A stretch of DNA of 64,000 nt from Pardosa pseudoannulata (GCA_032207245.1 CM063503.1:109770850-109834849); one strand, 5' to 3'; positions 12,130 through 23,503 are shown, numbered from the stretch's first letter. Notes: generated from the letters alone by a model not told the origin. A program made the numbers and translations.

Positions 12130-13400
12130 CCAGGTTCGGCTATGTTGCTCTTGAATACAGGTACATTTTTGGAGCAACCCCAGGCTTCGTCGAAGAGCTC
12201 TTGTTTAATTTACCTGACTTGGCCTCAACTGGCCATTTGGGACATTTTCTATAATTGGCAGGGTGCGGGCCGCCACAGTTGGCGCAAGTGCAGTCTGCCG
12301 AAGGGTCTTTTTTACATAATTCGGAACCTGATTGATGCCCCTCACCACAACGAACGCATCGAGGTGCGAGGTGGCATGCAATCGAAGAATGGAAGAACCC
12401 TTGGCAGTTGAAGCACTGCGTTGGCCCTTTACTGCCCCTAAATTTTTCTACGTGGATTTCCGTCCCGTAGAAATCCGTTAAATTGTAGAGTTCAATAACA
12501 CGTTCAGTTTTGGCAACTGAAACGTGAAATAACGGCATAGGAATCCTTTTGCTTTTAGGGCCTTTAGCCATTGCCGTAACTTTTACGTTCGAATAATTTT
12601 CCGCCTCAAGGAATGTCTTAATGAGAGCGGTACTAGTACAAGCTGGCAGTCCCCGTATGACTACCTTGAACGGCTTGTCTTCGTCAAGTAGATAGGTCTT
12701 ATGTTGAATTTTGTTAGCATGCAGACATTGTACTAAGGCCCTGTACTCGTCAGAGCTACTGGTAGCAAGCCTTCTTTACCCTTCATGACTGAGTAAACCG
12801 ATGGCGCTACATAACGACGGATTTCCTGTAATTTCATGTGCCACATGGAGCCTGGAATGATGAAAATAGGCGGTGGTTTTTTGGTCTTTTTAACCTCCTG
12901 CGAGGTTTCCATTCCATGAATTAGATTTGGGTCAATGTCAGTGACCGCATCTCGGTTGAGATTTGTCTCAATACCACGCGAGACAGCGGCAGGCGTGCGC
13001 CGACGGCCGGCATTTCTACTGGAGACGGGCTTAAATCCCGCGTCACCTTTACGAGCCGATTTCTCGGCGGCGGAGAGTTTCTCCGGCGCGTTGCGCTTTC
13101 CCCCCGAGCGAGCGGAAGTCGCTGCGCTTATTTTTAGCGCTTTCCCGTCCCCTCTACCTCTACGGTAGAGGGGACGGGAGTCGCGGGAGCGGAAACGGCG
13201 GAATGCGCCGATTTAATGGCCGAGAGAAAGTGTATGAAACTTACCCAGCGTGACATCTAAGGCGGCTTGCGTCTCCGGCGAGGTGAGAGTCGATATATAT
13301 ATGCCTTGTAGCACATTTGGCCCATGATAATTTCCAGAATGCTTGACATCTCAAGGAGGGAGTAAGGAGAATATTGCGGCAAGTGCTCAGCACAAACATC
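12130..13400 (-). pseudogene. Jockey-type ORF1 (nucleic-acid-binding Gag-like protein)
   Basis: From the N-terminal side: a basic, Ala/Arg-rich segment; PPPIFIIPGS near 12870; a PRE_C2HC-type block with YLLDEDKPFKVVIRGLP near 12690; then zinc knuckles CFNCQGFFHSSIAC, CVRCGEGHQSGSELC and CANCGGPHPANYRKC (12230-12410), followed by PKWP. This arrangement is classic for jockey-clade ORF1, which packages element RNA. A frameshift lies near 12765 between the N-terminal part and the PRE_C2HC block. Not intact. Confidence 0.85.
13144..13178. repeat. Perfect 14-bp inverted repeat inside jockey ORF1
   Basis: CCCGTCCCCTCTAC (13144-13157) and GTAGAGGGGACGGG (13165-13178) are exact reverse complements around a 7-base loop. 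The hairpin lies in the GC-rich 5' part of ORF1. Confidence 0.9.
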
Positions 13401-14235
13401 ATTGAGTCGCTTAATAAATTTCAACGACTCGGCAAGTAGTCCGGCATCGCAGGAGCGGCGGCAGATGCGTCCTCCATCGTCAGTGGAAATTCACTGAATC
13501 TCTCGCCCTCCAAAACAATAGCTCGCGGCTTATACATATACCGATGGGCAATGCCGAAAAATCACGTGGCGTGCGTATAGAATTTGAATACGCACGTCGC
13601 CTTCTTAAATGAAGAAAAATTAAAACACGGTTAAATGTGACCTGGATTTCGGTTACACATTTAACCGGAGATTAGATATTACCGAGTAAGTGAGGAGAAC
13701 AAACTAACTTAGGCTAACACACAGCTCGTCTACCTTTCGCCGCAGGAGCTCGCTAGGTGGCGCTCAACGGGAGTTATAGCAAGAGTGTGATGTACTCGTT
13801 ACCGTCCTACATCGGCCATCCGACAACGTACTTCTGCCCTCAGATGCTGTGAGGCGCAGAAACAGATAAAGGCAGCAATACATAATTATGAATTTGAAAT
13901 ATACAGAAAACAGCGAAGTAAATATAAAACGAACACATATAAAGTTTCAAATACGATGAATACATTGTAAGACACAAGTGTTGTATGACTTAAATGTGGG
14001 GTACAATGGAATATAAAACGAAAAAAAAAGGATGAAAAAATACTCAGTTGCAATATTCTATCAGTTATAATACTAACAGCATGAACTTTAAATGAAAATA
14101 AAAATATAAAACAAATTGCAGTAACATGTAAAGCATGAAAATTGTTGAGGCTAAGGAAGTATACCCAAAAAGAAAAAGCAAAATTAAAACACAATTCAAA
14201 AATAAAAAAAATTGTTCAGTCCAAACAGTTTACGA

Positions 14236-14752
14236 AAAGTTATTAGTCCATGGTTTCATGAATTCGATGCATGTACTGGTTTGCATGGGTCCATCGAATT
14301 GTTCACATTTTTCAACATCGTAAGTGTCGTTGGGCTTTAATCTGATGATCTTGTAGGGTCCGAGAAATGCAACAACATCGTGCAGCTTGAACTTAGAATG
14401 TCTCTAACGTCGTAAATTATGTTTTACGGTGGTCGTCTTGGACCTTCAAAATTTGTTGTTTAGCGTCCTTGCGTAGATCGTCGAGTGAATTCACAAAATC
14501 CGATTGAATTTCAGCTTTCAAGGGGTCTGTGAAGATTACTTCGGACACGCTTTTTTGAACCGAAAAGCAATTTAAAGGGAGTCGTCTTAATGCTGTGTTA
14601 GAAGGTTGAGTTCACAATTTGCTGGACTTCAGCGACATTTGCATACCATTTTGTAGGATCTCTGACGGATAATTTAGATAAAACGGAAATAATAATAGAA
14701 TTGAGACGTTCAACCTGTCCATTTGCTCGAGGAAGACCGGTAGTTATAGTTA
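14236..14752 (-). pseudogene. Gypsy-type LTR retrotransposon integrase C-terminal remnant
   Basis: Minus-strand coding begins at the integrase core with TGLPRANGQVERLN (about 14700-14752), continues with TKWYANVAEVQQIVN and TTPFKLLFG, and ends with the post-core block LGPYKIIRLKPNDTYDVEK and FMKPW (14240-14370). These match the catalytic-core end and C-terminal domain of Gypsy integrases. Stops and frameshifts are present. The upstream protease-RT part is replaced at 14755 by I-like sequence. The LTR was not identified; 13740-14236 might hold the 3' end of the element. Confidence 0.82.
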
Positions 14753-14754
14753 AA

Positions 14755-15895
14755 TGCTGGATGTTCTCATGGTTGCAAGAATTTGTGCATTGTCAAAGTA
14801 AATTTCTTTTAAAATAATTTTTATTCTATGAAAAAAAGGAGGAATGCAAGATGGTTTAGCACTGTAAAGTCTAATAAGATATGGGTTAAAATTATGCTTA
14901 TGTGATGGATGATTAACATTCAATGAAGTTCTAAAATAATGATGAAGTGATAAAATTTTCCGTCTCAGCTCTAATGGTTCTTCATAAAAGTCGACGTACA
15001 AGCTTTCGACTGGGGAGGTTCTGAAAGCACCGGTGCACAAACGAAGTGACATATGATGAGGAAGATTTAGTTTAGTTAAAACAGATTTACGGGCAGAACC
15101 GTATACTACACATCCGTAATCTAATTTGGAACGAATTAAAGCACGATAGATTTTAAAAAGACATGTTCAATTAGCACCCCAAGAAGTAGATGAAAGTACT
15201 TTTAGAACATTTATAGATTTTTCACATTTATTTCGCAGATGCTTAATGTGCGGAAAAAAAGTTAGCTTACGATCGAACACAATGCCTAGGAATTTCGCTT
15301 CATCTTTCATGATAATTTTATCACCAGCAAGGTAAATATCGGGATCAGGATGCAAGTTACGTTACCGGCAAAAGTGCACGCCATGAGTCTTAGATTTAGA
15401 AATGTTAAAACCATTTTGGTCACACCAACTTATAATTTTGTCAACGGCTGCCTGTAACTGCGTCTCAATAAACCGCATATCAGAACTCTCACAAGAAATG
15501 TGGAGGTCATCCACATAAAGTGCACCCTTGACAGATTGAGGGATTGCTTTTAAAATGTTATCGATAGCTATTACAAAAAGGGTTACACTTAAAACACTGC
15601 CTTGAGGCACGCCTTCTTCCTGTATAAAAGTATCATAATAACAATTGCCCGCTCTGACTTTAAATTCCCTCCCAGATAAAAACTTACTGATAAAAATAGG
15701 GAGATTGCCCCTTAAATTTAAATTATAAAGCTGCTGAAGGATACCATACCGCCAGGTTCGGTCGTAAGCTTTTTCAATGTTGAAAAAAATTGTGACAGTG
15801 TGGTTGTGCCTCACGAATGCATTTCTGATTTTGGTTTCAAGATCAATTAAATTATCGGTAGTTGACCTATCTCTACGAAAACATTTTTTCGATTT
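14755..15895 (-). pseudogene. I-like ORF2 RT fragment, truncated at both ends
   Basis: Read from 15895 down: RT finger/palm with IEKAYDRTWRYGIL, EEGVPQGSVLSVTLF, catalytic YVDD (ALYVDDLHISC), then FLGIVFDRKLTF, the GAFRTSPVESLYVD connection block and PSCIPPFFHRIK. In-frame stops occur after HFCR (near 15360) and in the block after SSTSWGAN (near 15165). Endonuclease and RNase H are both missing. The left edge abuts the Gypsy remnant and the right edge abuts a piggyBac end, with no tail or duplication visible. Confidence 0.88.
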
Positions 15896-17314
15896 CAGTT
15901 TCTGTTTTCCATTTGTGTCGTGTTTTCTGGTGAAGTGGAGCTCAGGCCTCGGTCAGCATATATCTTTGCAAATCGCTGTTCCTTCTAAAATATTTTTCAT
16001 AAATATTGCAATGAATACTTTTCCTTTGAATGTAAGTTCAAATGCTGATTCAAAATCTTTTTGCTTTTAAAAATTCTTACAAGTGGGACAAATCTTTTAA
16101 ATAAAATAAAATAAATAAGTATATTTAATAATAAAGTACAGCATATGAAGTAATAGCACGTTATTGAAAGATAATGAATATGTAAAAAACGCATTCCTAT
16201 CAAAATGTATAATAATTTTGCTCTATAATTCAAAATTAAGATAACTATATTGTATTCATTATATTAAAGGATTTTTATATTCTTTTTTAAAAAAAGTAGA
16301 CTTGAATAAAATTATCCTTAAACTTAGAGGCGTTATATTTATATAATATTGTAAATTTTTATTTACTTACAAAAACTTACACAAGAAAATAATGAGAGTC
16401 GAGAAACTTAAATTATTTGTCGTAAAAAAAATTATCTATGAATAATTGGTTATTATCCCCATAAATATTCTCGTATAATTTAGTTATGACACGTTCAGCT
16501 AAGTTTTTTTCTGGAGAATCGCTGGTTTTCCCTGTGTAAATATTAACTATGGACTCATTTATGGCCTGTTTTTGTGTACGATGATATAGGGAAAGACATT
16601 TTTCTGAAAGATGATTTAGAAATGACCGAATGTTGTACAATTTGTCGAAATCGGGATTTCCTCGTTTCGGCTGAAGAGAATTATCATTTGCATGTAAATG
16701 GGATAAAATCTAGCTAAAACATTTTACTGGCATGAGCTTTGATATAAATTCATCGTGGAGAAAAGGGGCACTTGACTAGTAATCCTGATAGCTGGGCATT
16801 GGTTTTATGCCCATTAGCAAATTAATTGCCAGAAATCTTAAAAATTCTGGCAAATCTAAATTAGAGTGTTGCTTTTCCTGTCTGCACCGCATACATATTT
16901 GTCTGGAAGATAAGTTTCCATAAATGCTAGACTAAAAAAGGAAAGAAATATTGATAATGGTGATTTATCTTCCATACTCAAAATTTCCTCGGCTGGCCCA
17001 GTTCTTTTCGTGAAATCAGGAACACTTGTTCTTCCAGCAGCTTTTTTCATCCAGGTAATATCAGTAGCTACTGATGAACCAGGCAAAGAAATTTGAGGAG
17101 ATGAGGATGTACCAGGCAGATTTTCAGTTCCACTTGATGTGGATGGCAAAATGTCATCAGCATCAGATTCCTCTGATAAAATATCAGGCTCCTCTATTTC
17201 TTCCCGAATTAATTCACCATCACTACTACCTTCAGTTATATCAGAGTCTTGATCTGAAGGAATATCCTCAAATATCGAAAGAGCCTCCTCAATACTAAGT
17301 CCTTTCCTAGACAT
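15896..17314 (-). pseudogene. piggyBac transposase, N-terminal two thirds (copy 2)
   Basis: Starts at ATG 17314 with MSRKGLSIEEALSIFED, followed by an acidic Ser/Glu/Asp-rich tail-like region, as in piggyBac N-termini. Around 16860-16735 are blocks FLRFLAINLLMGIKPMPSY and SSAPFLHDEF. Near 16650-16560 is DKLYNIRSFLNHLSEK and then INES, where the family has a catalytic Asp before Glu-Ser. FIDNFF at 16418-16440 carries the later catalytic Asp. The rest of the DDE domain and the cysteine finger are missing. The non-coding segment 15896-16390 is the shared end repeat. Several indels are present (near 16860). Confidence 0.85.
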
Positions 17315-17399
17315 TATGCTACTCTCCAGTAAATAAATTAATATATATACGTCGCAGATTAAATTATAATATATACAAAGATTAAAATAAATTTTATAC

Positions 17400-18350
17400 A
17401 AATTAAACTATATATTAAAGATTAAAATCAATTAAAAAGTAAAAATATTAGTAAATGCAAACTGAAAATATTCGAAATCAACACCGACATATCCGAATAA
17501 GAAATAATACTGATAATACATTGAATGTCTTCTAGCTTCCCTCAAAATGCTTTCATTTTTTTGAAATTAAGATTTTATTAATGTTTTATTTCATATTTAA
17601 ACATTCTAAGTTTTACTATTTTTTACACTGCATATTATAAACATTTAATTTTAATTGTGTAAATATTAACTTTCTTCTTAATGCAGCTGCATCTTATGTT
17701 TAATTTAAATCTAGTTTGGGTTTTCTTTTTTTATTCTCACCACTCCTCTTAAAGACTTGTATTATTTTCTGATTCAGCCTTTGGACCCTCACTTTCCTGT
17801 TTATATATATAAATTATTATACCTAAAATGTCTCTAAATTTTTCCAGCCACAAAATCTCAGATTTGAGGGAATGTTTATTTAGTAATGTTTGTTATATTT
17901 TTATGTGATATATATATTAAAAATATTTCATAACTGTATAACTGTTCTTCATTGGTTTAATTTTTTTAAAGAAAAGATATGATTAAATATTTTAATCAAA
18001 TAAAAGTATTAAAAGAGCATATGCTTGTAAATATATTTTGATTTCATACTACTAACATAAAATAATAAATTTTCGCATAAAATCAAAATAGTATTAACTA
18101 GTATAATGATTCATCATTTTATTATAAACAATGTTCTGTTGAAAAATATTAAATCTAGCAGTAATAAATGTATTGAAATTACAAGTATCTATATTGATTG
18201 CTTTTAAGTCCTGTACATTTTTGTAGTTTGATGCTATTGCATATATAAGGATTTTTTTTAACATATTTTGCAGTAAAACTATGTTCAGGTGAAATAGATC
18301 AATTACAAGAGTAGAAAAAAAAATATATCAAAATTAAAATAAAAATAATG
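17400..18350. other. AT-rich stretch with no recognised gene
   Basis: No domain or conserved block was recognised on either strand. It lies between the piggyBac copy and the 3' end of the MADF-type locus and may include the latter's 3' flank. Confidence 0.4.
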
Positions 18351-18354
18351 TCTA

Positions 18355-18720
18355 TTTTTTGGAAAGTTAATGCATTATAACAGTACCTCTAATATTTGTA
18401 AAGAAATAAGCTTAAGAAATTATTTTATTTTTTAACCCCCCCCCCCCTCCTCCTCTTGGGTCTAATTCAATTTTTGAATGACATTTTCAATCCCATACAT
18501 TGCTCTTTATTTTTTTTTTTTTTTTCTTTTCTTTAATAAAAAGATAAAGTAAAAATAATGACCATTTTTTAAAGTTAATGCATTAACAGAACGTCTAATA
18601 TTTGTAAAGAAATAAGCATAAGAAATTATTTTATTTTTCTGCCTCCTCCTCCTCTTGGTCTAATTCAAATTTTTGAATGACATTTTCAATCGCATACATT
18701 GCTTCTCTTCTTCTTCTTCT
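18355..18720 (-). repeat. Tandem duplication of the MADF-type gene's last exon end
   Basis: 18355-18520 and 18545-18720 repeat the same approximately 170-bp sequence, each encoding on the minus strand a segment with MYxIENVIQK and a Glu run. The copy at 18545-18720 joins the upstream exon and keeps the stop codon (18631-18633). The left copy has a run of 12 Cs and a one-base loss that shifts the frame. Confidence 0.8.
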
Positions 18721-20701
18721 TCTTCTTTTTTTTTTTTTTTTTGACAATTCTCGCAGCCTGCAAGAGAGAAGTTCACAGAACTTGCCTGCTGTGTCCTCTT
18801 CAGGCTTTTTTTTAAAAATAGTTTGAAATGGTTTTGGTCGTTTCCAACAGCTGGGTTGAGAAAGAGCTTGAACTGGGATCTTCCATTCTCTTCCTCTTAC
18901 CCAGATATTTAGTGGATCTAAAAATCAAAAACTTTATTAGTGATGCATGTAGGAAAAATTGTGTATATATATATATATATACTCATATAAAGTGGACACT
19001 GTGACTATTTATGTTAGTAACATTAGCATTAGTTACTTTAATATTTATAAACATAGATTTCTTTAGTTTCAAATTAAATTTTTTTTCTAACATACTTAAA
19101 AGTTTTCTGGGTTGTTTTAGAGTATAATGACAAGAAGCATCAGATATTCTACTATGATCCAAGTGTTTTACACACTTTTAAGTTAAAATAGCTTTAAAAT
19201 CATTAAACTGGATGATAGCATCATATACAATTTTGAAAATTTAAGAAACACAAATGTGTTTTGAAACTCACTATTGAATAACAAAGTTGTATCTGATGCA
19301 CTTAAAAATCCTGTCAAATCTATCTTCATAGTTTAGAGAAAATGTTCATATATAATATAAATAAAACATGATAAAGTAAAATAAATTTTTTTTTACCCAG
19401 TTGCAGGCGTTTCAATGCTTGCAAAGGCAAATGAAGGTGCATCAACTGTTCCTTCATCCTCAAAATCAACACTATGTTAGCATCACAAAAAGTGGTGGCA
19501 ATAGAACATTTGAAATGCAATGTGATTTATTAAATGCGAATAACTACAACACTTCTAAATAATTTAAATAAATTTACTTCCAAAATCTGGATACTCAATC
19601 ATTAATTCATACAAAAAACATTAATATCACATGAATTTTTAGACTTAAAAATAACTTACATAACTTGAGAATCAAGAGTTGCTTGGGAATCGACAGGCTG
19701 AGGTAATTCATCCATTTGATCCTCTGAGGCTTCCCCCCTCTCTATATTGCTTACTGAACTAAACATAAATCAACAAACAATAAATATATTATTAAATTAA
19801 ATTTATAATTTGAGTTTGAACAAAATTTTAGAATACATATGTATAAAATGAGTATAGATGAGACTTATTTGAATGCATGAAAATTTGTAATGCTGATTCC
19901 TTTATTTGACTGTTTAATGTATTATAAAACCATTTAAAGCATAAACAAAAGTGATTTATATCCTAACTTTTTCAATATACTATTCATTCCTTTTTAAAAT
20001 AAAGCATACATATAAGAGCAAATGCACATACATATTATAAAAGTTTTTTTGAACAGATTTAAATAAAACCAGAAATAAGAAATGGTGGAAAATGAGTGAT
20101 ATATTAATGAGTAAAAAATGTTTCGTATCACAATGGAAATTTAGAAAAAAATCACATAACTATGTTTAGTCAGCTTTTCAATATTTTTGATAAGATATTT
20201 CTTCGTGTTAAAATTTACAGCTTCTTTTAATAAAAGCTTACAACAACTGATACATAAAATCATCCCAGAGCTTTAAATTACTACTTTTGGAAAATTATGA
20301 AGAGTATATTATATCATAAGATTCATGCAAACAAACCTCAAATTTTCTCTGCATTTGATTAGCAGGGAATCTAATATTTTGTACAGTGGCCACTTAGATG
20401 TATATCTGCACTTGCAGCTCCACTGTACGAAATTTTCTTTTCTCTGTCCCTCTGGACCTTCCACTTCTTTTCAGCTTCAGAGGCTGTAAAGATTTCATTA
20501 AATGATTTGCTTTAACAATATAGCCAGAAAAATACAATAAATTTGATCTACTCACCAGTCATTTGGAACTTTTGTGTTTATGACTTCCCAATATGTTTTT
20601 TTTAGGACTAAATTTTTATAATCTCTATGGGATTTATCAAACAGAAATGGGGAATTTCCCACTTCTAATATAAACAACTACACGTTCATAGCTGCCGCCA
20701 T
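18631..20701 (-). pseudogene. MADF/BESS-type transcription-factor-like gene, multi-exon, broken
   Basis: Proposed exons, minus strand: 20556-20701, 20337-20483, 19660-19758, 19397-19471, 18631-18917, each with GT/AG borders. Exon 1 starts MAAAMNV, hits TAG (20678-20680), then continues FLFDKSHRDYKNLVLKKTYW, a MADF-domain half. Exon 2 has EAEKKWKVQRD and, in a shifted frame, KWPLYKILDSLL, the other MADF half. Exons 3-4 encode an acidic linker (EASEDQMDELPQPVDS, VDFEDEGTVDAPS). Exon 5 has FCELLSCRLREL and MYAIENVIQKFEL, resembling the C-terminal interaction helices of such proteins. MADF domains bind DNA (Adf-1 family). The nonsense codon and frameshift mean it is not functional here, or that exon limits are slightly wrong. 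It could be a host gene or the MADF partner of a Harbinger transposon; no Harbinger transposase was seen nearby. Confidence 0.65.
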
Positions 20702-20735
20702 TGCTCTGACTGTGAACGTAACTAGACGAATTCCT

Positions 20736-20740
20736 ATTGG
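20736..20740 (-). promoter_or_regulatory. CCAAT box upstream of the MADF-type locus
   Basis: CCAAT on the minus strand, about 35 bp upstream of the first ATG (20701), with an ETS-like ACTTCCGG on the minus strand near 20818-20825. Position and strand fit a promoter. Confidence 0.4.
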
Positions 20741-20827
20741 CTGTCACAAAACAGAAAAAGTTCAACATTTTCTACTCCGTATTCTGCTGGCGTTCTGTTG
20801 GGCAGAAACAGAAAAGACCGGAAGTGT

Positions 20828-21602
20828 GTAGGATTTCAGTTTCTGGTGAAGTGGAGTCCAGGCCTCAGTCAGCATATATCTTTGCAAATCGCTGTTCTTT
20901 CTAAAATATTTTTCGTAAATATTGCAATGAATACTTTTCCTTTGAATGTAAGTTCAAATGCTGATTCAAAATCTTTTTGCTTTTAAAAATTTTCTTACAA
21001 GTGGGACAAATCTTTTAAAGAAAATAAAATAAATAAGTATACTTAATAATAAAGTACAGCATGTTATTGAAAGATAATGAATATGTAAAAAATGCATTCC
21101 TATCAAAATGTATAATAATTTTGCACTATAATTCAAAATTATGATAACTATATTAATTGTATTTATTATATTAAAACATTTTTATATTCATTTCAAAAAA
21201 GGAAGAAGACTTTAATAAAATTATCCTTAAACTTAGAGACATTATATTTATATAACATTGTAAACTTTTATTTGCTTACAAAAACTTACACAAGAAAACA
21301 CAATAAAAAATTGTTAAAAAGAATTTATTTAAACATGAATTGAAAAATACTATAGATTCAACAAATAATCTTTAGAAGATAATTACTTCACAAAAAGGTT
21401 ATCACAACATGCATTTACATGAGTAAAATGTATTTCCTCAGTAGTTGCTTCGTTAGGTTCCGGTTGAGGTCTGGAAATATCCTCTGCTCTGCTAGGTACG
21501 GGGATATCTAATCTGCTAAGTCCAGCAGCTTCCATGTCGTCTCTGCCCATGATTTCCATCCCACGTTTTTTTCGGACATAGTCCACTCTTCAGACAACTC
21601 AG
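20828..21602 (-). mobile_element. piggyBac-associated DNA transposon end (copy 3), left part
   Basis: Matches 5391-5985 and 15896-16390 in the non-coding end, and 5840-6660 in the coding tail. The minus-strand frame at 21383-21586 ends in NACCDNLFVK and includes RLDIPVPSRAEDISRPQPEP, the unexpanded form of the minisatellite region in copy 1. The coding sequence continues on the other side of the inserted I-like element (27588 onward). Confidence 0.7.
21591..21602 (+). repeat. Left target-site duplication of the 5.97-kb element
   Basis: CAGACAACTCAG here and at 27576-27587 are identical and flank the element exactly. Confidence 0.92.
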
Positions 21603-21660
21603 CCCTCAGGGGGTTTACCTACTTTAGGTAAACACGGGTGTCGCAATCCCGAGGTACCCC
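21603..21660 (+). promoter_or_regulatory. Conserved 5' leader hairpins of I-like elements
   Basis: TTTACCT (21614-21620) and AGGTAAA (21626-21632) form a 7-bp stem. CGGG (21635-21638) can pair with CCCG (21648-21651), and GGGGT (21610-21614) with ACCCC (21656-21660), competing for one base with the first stem. The block recurs at 27934, 34509 (minus) and, in aged form, 55357 (minus). Downstream position of non-LTR internal promoters makes a promoter or RNA-structure role plausible. Confidence 0.6.
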
Positions 21661-22167
21661 AGCGATCTTTTGTTCTGTTCCTTTTCTTTCCTTTTTTCTC
21701 TTCTCTTCCTTTTTCCTTTTCCTCCCTCGTTGTGGTTACCTTTTCGGAGGTGAGGGCTTATCGCGATATGTTGTGTTCCTTTTCTGAACACAACATCTCG
21801 CGATTTGTTAACCACCCACGTGTTTGCCGTGCGTGGAGACCCGTGTCCCCGGAAAGGGGGATCCTGGTAATTGAGGGAAACCAACACATTACTTTGGCCC
21901 CTGCTTCGGGTAAACGGGAGGTGTAGAATGGTCCCGTCTACATCAATCGGCTGGTCGGACGACTTTTGTCACTGGCCTGGGCCAAGCAATCGGTTACTTG
22001 CTAAGCACTTTACTGGGTCAAAGCTGCTTATGGGGTAGCTGTGCGCGTATAGATCCCGGTTAGCACTGGTGCGTCGTTTATGTCCCTTTTTGGGAGCGTT
22101 TTAGCACCCCCTTGTTGGGCTCCATGGTGGGTGGTGCGGCCGGGATCTGAACACCTAACTACTAAAT

Positions 22168-23472
22168 ATGGATAATCTCAAAAAACCCCCACCCCTCCCC
22201 TTGGGTCATAAGGGGCAACAAAATATCACCATTGATACTAGTCGTGCTAGATTTTTCATAGTACAAAGGAAGGAGGGAAGTTTTTCAGCTGTCTCCCCTT
22301 TCCTGATACATAAATGTATACAAAGTGCTGTCGGCCAAGTAAAGTCAACTAAAAAATTACGATCTGGCGACTTACTTGTTGAAGTAGCCGACAGTACACA
22401 AGGAACAAAACTTTTACAATGCACCACATTTGCCGACATCAACATTAAAGTCACCACACATAACTCCCTGAACTTTTGTCGAGGAGTAATATCGGAAGGA
22501 GAACTTTTTAATGTATCTGAAGAGGAGATATTAGACGGCTTAAAAGATCAACATGTGTGTGGTGTTCGCCGTATTACAATTCGTAGAGATGGAAAGCTTC
22601 TTAACACAAAACACATAATCTTGACATTTAACTCACCAACTTTACCTTCTTATATAACTGCAGGTTACCTAAGATGTCCTGTACGTCCTTACATCCCCAA
22701 TCCCTTGCGCTGCTATCAATGCCAACGTTTTGGACATTCCAAAACGTCATGTCGTGGATCCATTACCTGCCCACGTTGTGCAGAAGTTGGCCACGACGGC
22801 ATTGACTGCAAGTCTGATTTTAAATGTATCAATTGCAAAGGGAGTCATCCAGCTTATTCGCGCACTTGCCCAAAATGGAATCAAGAGAAAGAAATTCAGG
22901 CCATCAAAATAAAAGACAAAATCTCATATCCAGAAGCTAAAAAACGAGTCACTGAGTGCACTCCCCGACCTGGAGTAACTTATGCTGCAGCTGTTAAAGA
23001 ATGCAGATCAATTAGCACTCAAACTGAAAATAAGCAACCTATCACCAATAGCCCTAAAACTTCGCGTACTAATCCTTCAAAACTTGAAAATAAACCGCTA
23101 CAAGTTGAAAATATATTTGTACAGAAACCTCTGAATGAACGCCTCCCTAAAAACATGTTACAACCTAAGATTCAAACATCCAAATTATCAAAATCTAAAA
23201 TAACTAGCATTCCTTCTAAACAGAAAGTATCTAAAGCTAAATTAACCGCTACAAAACTTAGAGAAAAATTAAAAAATAATAGTTTCAGCGTTTTAGATGA
23301 TTCCGACGAATTATCTAAAAAGCCTTTAAAATCCAAATTATCCAGCAAAGACTTTTTAAAAAACCGTCCGAATGCTGAAGATGACTCCTTAAAAGTGTAC
23401 CTAACATCTGAAGAGGAAATGGTAACAGAAAACTCGGACTCTGAGGGCATGTGGGTTAATCCCCCTGCCTGA
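22168..23472 (+). CDS. I-like ORF1: Gag-like RNA-binding protein, intact 434 aa
   Basis: Complete frame. Near residues 182-240 are three zinc knuckles: CYQCQRFGHSKTSC and CPRCAEVGHDGIDC (both C-x2-C-x4-H-x4-C) and CINCKGSHPAYSRTC (C-x2-C-x3-H-x6-C), followed by PKWNQEKEIQ. The N-terminal part contains an RNA-recognition-like fold candidate (ARFFIVQRKEGSFSAVSPF). The C-terminal third is Lys/Ser-rich and ends acidic. Such proteins coat the element RNA and escort it to the nucleus. The stop is followed after 31 bases by the ORF2 ATG in another frame, so ORF2 is presumably made by reinitiation or a bicistronic mechanism. Confidence 0.92.
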   Translation: MDNLKKPPPLPLGHKGQQNITIDTSRARFFIVQRKEGSFSAVSPFLIHKCIQSAVGQVKSTKKLRSGDLLVEVADSTQGTKLLQCTTFADINIKVTTHNSLNFCRGVISEGELFNVSEEEILDGLKDQHVCGVRRITIRRDGKLLNTKHIILTFNSPTLPSYITAGYLRCPVRPYIPNPLRCYQCQRFGHSKTSCRGSITCPRCAEVGHDGIDCKSDFKCINCKGSHPAYSRTCPKWNQEKEIQAIKIKDKISYPEAKKRVTECTPRPGVTYAAAVKECRSISTQTENKQPITNSPKTSRTNPSKLENKPLQVENIFVQKPLNERLPKNMLQPKIQTSKLSKSKITSIPSKQKVSKAKLTATKLREKLKNNSFSVLDDSDELSKKPLKSKLSSKDFLKNRPNAEDDSLKVYLTSEEEMVTENSDSEGMWVNPPA

Positions 23473-23503
23473 TTTCCACTTCTTTTCTCCTCCACCTTTT
23501 AAT

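Larger units (their letters stand above)
10792..13730 (-). mobile_element. Jockey-type non-LTR element lacking RT (3'-truncated)
   Basis: ORF1 (about 12130-13400) and the endonuclease half of ORF2 (10792-11800) are present, in order, on the minus strand. The sequence ends at about 10792 inside the linker between endonuclease and RT, so RT, 3' UTR and tail are missing. That is the opposite of ordinary 5' truncation and points to deletion or a later rearrangement with the piggyBac remnant. The 5' boundary near 13730 is approximate. Base composition is clearly richer in G+C than the surroundings. Confidence 0.78.

Noticed and set aside
12094..12411. 105-codon plus-strand frame
   Set aside because: Antisense to the jockey ORF1 zinc knuckles.
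21603..21670. HDV-like or hammerhead ribozyme at the element start
   Set aside because: No hammerhead core and no nested double pseudoknot could be drawn by eye; only simple hairpins are supported.
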